Notes under the pieces: generated by a model
The model's database searches: none
The model's input: only the letters and a program-made list of their open reading frames with translations
What the model was told of the DNA's origin: nothing
In this document: piece by piece, positions 4,977-6,761 of the stretch
Layout of the letters: each line of letters begins with the position of its first letter
How positions within the stretch are numbered: position 1 is the stretch's first letter
Made by a program: the position numbers and the translations under genes
Origin: JAKFVA01 sp046155225
GTDB taxonomy: Bacteria > Pseudomonadota > Gammaproteobacteria > Burkholderiales > Burkholderiaceae_C
Assembly (NCBI GenBank): GCA_046155225.1
Contig: JBJXED010000137.1
Location: forward strand, 1-6,761
Length of the DNA stretch: 6,761 nt
Direction: 5' to 3'

Positions 4977-6761
4977 ATGCCACTGCCACCCGCCCCCACC
5001 CATCGCGCCGCCCTGCTGCCAGCCGAAGCCTTCGAGCAGCCCTCCCGCACGAACGCGGCCACCGGCCGTAAGCCGCGCCGCGCCGCGCAGTCAGAACCAC
5101 TGCCAGCGGCACCGGCCTTGAGCGCGCATCCAAGCGCCAGCAGCAGCTTGTCCCAAGCCCCCAAACGCATGGCCTTGACCCAGGCCGCAGTGCAGCCACC
5201 GAACGGGGCTACCGCTGACTTGGCGCCCGCCGCTGCAACCGACGACGCCGTACCCACACCGCCCAGCGCCAACGGCGTGCGCCGCCGCAATCTGGTCGCC
5301 GTGCCCACTGCAGGTCCGCAAAAGAAAAAAGCCGCGCAGCCCGGCCAGGCCAAGCTGTTTGTGCTGGACACCAATGTGCTGATGCACGACCCGATGTGCC
5401 TGTTCCGCTTTGAAGAGCACGACATCTTTTTGCCGATGGTGGTGCTGGAAGAGCTGGACGGCCACAAAAAAGGCATGACCGAAGTCGCCCGCAATGCGCG
5501 CCAGACCAGCCGCACGCTAGATGCGCTGGCCGGGGCGCCAGGGGCCGACATCACGCTGGGTTTGCATCTCAACACCACCGGCCACCGCGAAGCCGGTGGC
5601 CGCCTGGTGTTCCAGACCAAGCCGCTCGCCTACACCCTGCCGACCAGCCTGCCGCAGGGTAAGGCCGACAACCAGATTCTGGGTGTGGTGGCGGCGCTGC
5701 GCAAAGAATACGCGCCGCAGTCCGAAGGCGGCGCGCACCCGACCGGGCGCGAAGTGGTGCTGGTGTCCAAGGACATCAACATGCGCGTCAAGGCGCGGGC
5801 CTTGGGCATGCTGGCGGAAGACTATCAAAACGACAAAACACTCGAAGACGGCGACCTGCTGTATTCCGGCGCGCTGGCCCTGCCGTTTGACTTTTGGGAC
5901 AAGCACGGCAAAACGGTGGAAAGCTGGCAAAACGGCAGCACCACTTTCTACCGCATCAGCGGCCCGATTGTGCCCAGCCTGCTGATTAACCAGTTTGTCT
6001 ATTTCGAGTCGCCTGGCGAGCCCAGCCTGTATGCCCGCGTCACTGAAATCCGCGCCAAAACCGCGGTGCTCAAGACGCTGAAAGACTTCGGCCACCTGAA
6101 GAACGCTGCCTGGGGCGTGAATACGCGCAACCGCGAGCAAAATTTCGCCATGAACCTGCTGACCGACCCCGAGGTGGACTTCGTCACCCTGACCGGCACT
6201 GCAGGCACCGGCAAAACCTTGATGGCGCTGGCGGCAGGCCTGACGCAGGTGCTGGACGACCGCCGTTACACCGAAATCATCATGACCCGCGCGACGGTGA
6301 GCGTGGGCGAAGACATCGGCTTTCTGCCCGGTACCGAAGAAGAAAAAATGGGGCCGTGGATGGGCGCGCTCGACGACAACCTGGAAGTGCTGGCGAAAAC
6401 CGAGACCAGCGCCGGTGAATGGGGCCGCGCCGCCACCAACGAGCTGATCCGCAGCCGCATCAAGATCAAGAGCATGAACTTCATGCGAGGCCGCACTTTT
6501 CTGAACAAATACCTGATCGTCGATGAAGCGCAAAACCTGACGCCCAAGCAGATGAAAACGCTGATCACCCGCGCCGGGCCGGGTACCAAGATCATTTGCA
6601 TGGGGAATTTGGCGCAAATCGACACGCCATACCTCACCGAAGGCTCGTCCGGCCTGACCTATGTGGTGGACAAGTTCAAGGGCTGGCCGCACGGTGGCCA
6701 CATCACGCTGGCGCGCGGCGAACGCTCGCGCTTGGCCGACTTTGCCAGCGAAGTGTTGTAG
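4977..6761 (+). CDS. phoH: PIN-PhoH protein (PhoH2/YlaK type): RNase-like PIN domain fused to PhoH ATPase
   Basis: This 594-residue protein joins a PIN domain (about 126-275) to a PhoH P-loop ATPase (about 375-594), the arrangement of PhoH2 proteins, which are thought to combine RNA helicase-like and RNase activity. PIN features are FVLDTNVLMHDP with D131, VVLEELDGHKKG (E158/E159, D161), ADNQIL (D231) and LVSKDINMR (D266), the acidic metal-binding set. PhoH features are Walker A GTAGTGKT (407-414), Walker B YLIVDEAQN (512-520) with D516/E517, MGNLAQID (542-549) and the terminal ARGERSRLADFA. The first 125 residues are Ala/Pro-rich, of low complexity and with basic patches; single-copy YlaK/PhoH2 proteins I recall are about 430-440 residues. 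ATG 4977 has no clear Shine-Dalgarno; ATG 5169 (M65) is an alternative start. The frame is open upstream to 4863 without a better start. Identity firm, start less so. Confidence 0.92.
   Translation: MPLPPAPTHRAALLPAEAFEQPSRTNAATGRKPRRAAQSEPLPAAPALSAHPSASSSLSQAPKRMALTQAAVQPPNGATADLAPAAATDDAVPTPPSANGVRRRNLVAVPTAGPQKKKAAQPGQAKLFVLDTNVLMHDPMCLFRFEEHDIFLPMVVLEELDGHKKGMTEVARNARQTSRTLDALAGAPGADITLGLHLNTTGHREAGGRLVFQTKPLAYTLPTSLPQGKADNQILGVVAALRKEYAPQSEGGAHPTGREVVLVSKDINMRVKARALGMLAEDYQNDKTLEDGDLLYSGALALPFDFWDKHGKTVESWQNGSTTFYRISGPIVPSLLINQFVYFESPGEPSLYARVTEIRAKTAVLKTLKDFGHLKNAAWGVNTRNREQNFAMNLLTDPEVDFVTLTGTAGTGKTLMALAAGLTQVLDDRRYTEIIMTRATVSVGEDIGFLPGTEEEKMGPWMGALDDNLEVLAKTETSAGEWGRAATNELIRSRIKIKSMNFMRGRTFLNKYLIVDEAQNLTPKQMKTLITRAGPGTKIICMGNLAQIDTPYLTEGSSGLTYVVDKFKGWPHGGHITLARGERSRLADFASEVL

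Noticed and set aside
4452..5620. Minus-strand frames across the bcp end, the gap and the phoH N-terminus
   Set aside because: Ala/Arg/Gly-rich or Trp-rich low-complexity translations without motifs, passing through a terminator hairpin and both flanking genes.
5517..6701. 394-codon open frame on the minus strand opposite phoH
   Set aside because: Antisense to the PIN-PhoH gene, whose catalytic motifs are intact; the reverse frame shows no domain.

Overview
The window looks like chromosomal core DNA from a high-GC betaproteobacterium. Comamonadaceae (Rhodoferax/Polaromonas-like) is my best guess. It rests on protein character, gene order as I remember it, and the GC-rich third codon positions; no search was run. 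No mobile element, tRNA, rRNA, CRISPR array or phage gene is visible. There are seven protein genes: three on the minus strand form one amino-acid operon together with a small membrane protein gene, and three lie on the plus strand.

Minus strand, read right to left from 3649: alaA (alanine/glutamate-pyruvate-type aminotransferase), hom (monofunctional homoserine dehydrogenase), a small hydrophobic membrane protein of unknown function, and thrC (threonine synthase, cut by the left window edge). Gaps are 31 nt or less between alaA, hom and the membrane protein, and 35 nt before thrC, so one transcript is likely. Hom makes homoserine and ThrC finishes threonine. The homoserine kinase gene (thrB), which separates these steps in the enterobacterial thr operon, is absent; an uncharacterised membrane protein occupies the place between hom and thrC. 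AlaA would supply alanine or glutamate amino-group exchange.

Plus strand, read left to right from 3737: a small Mth938-like protein (TTG start), bcp (a peroxiredoxin of the Bcp/PrxQ family lacking the usual resolving cysteine), and a long PIN-PhoH protein that ends exactly at the window end. The two strands diverge from an 87-bp gap that holds a consensus TATAAT overlapping a reverse-strand -10-like sequence. A strong intrinsic terminator lies between bcp and phoH, with a possible promoter and a competing hairpin just before it.

I see no clearly new multi-gene system. The points most worth a second look are the membrane protein in the thr operon, three TAGAGG repeats before bcp, the promoter-hairpin-terminator arrangement before phoH, the cysteine loss in Bcp, and the roughly 125-residue Ala/Pro-rich N-terminal extension of the PhoH protein.
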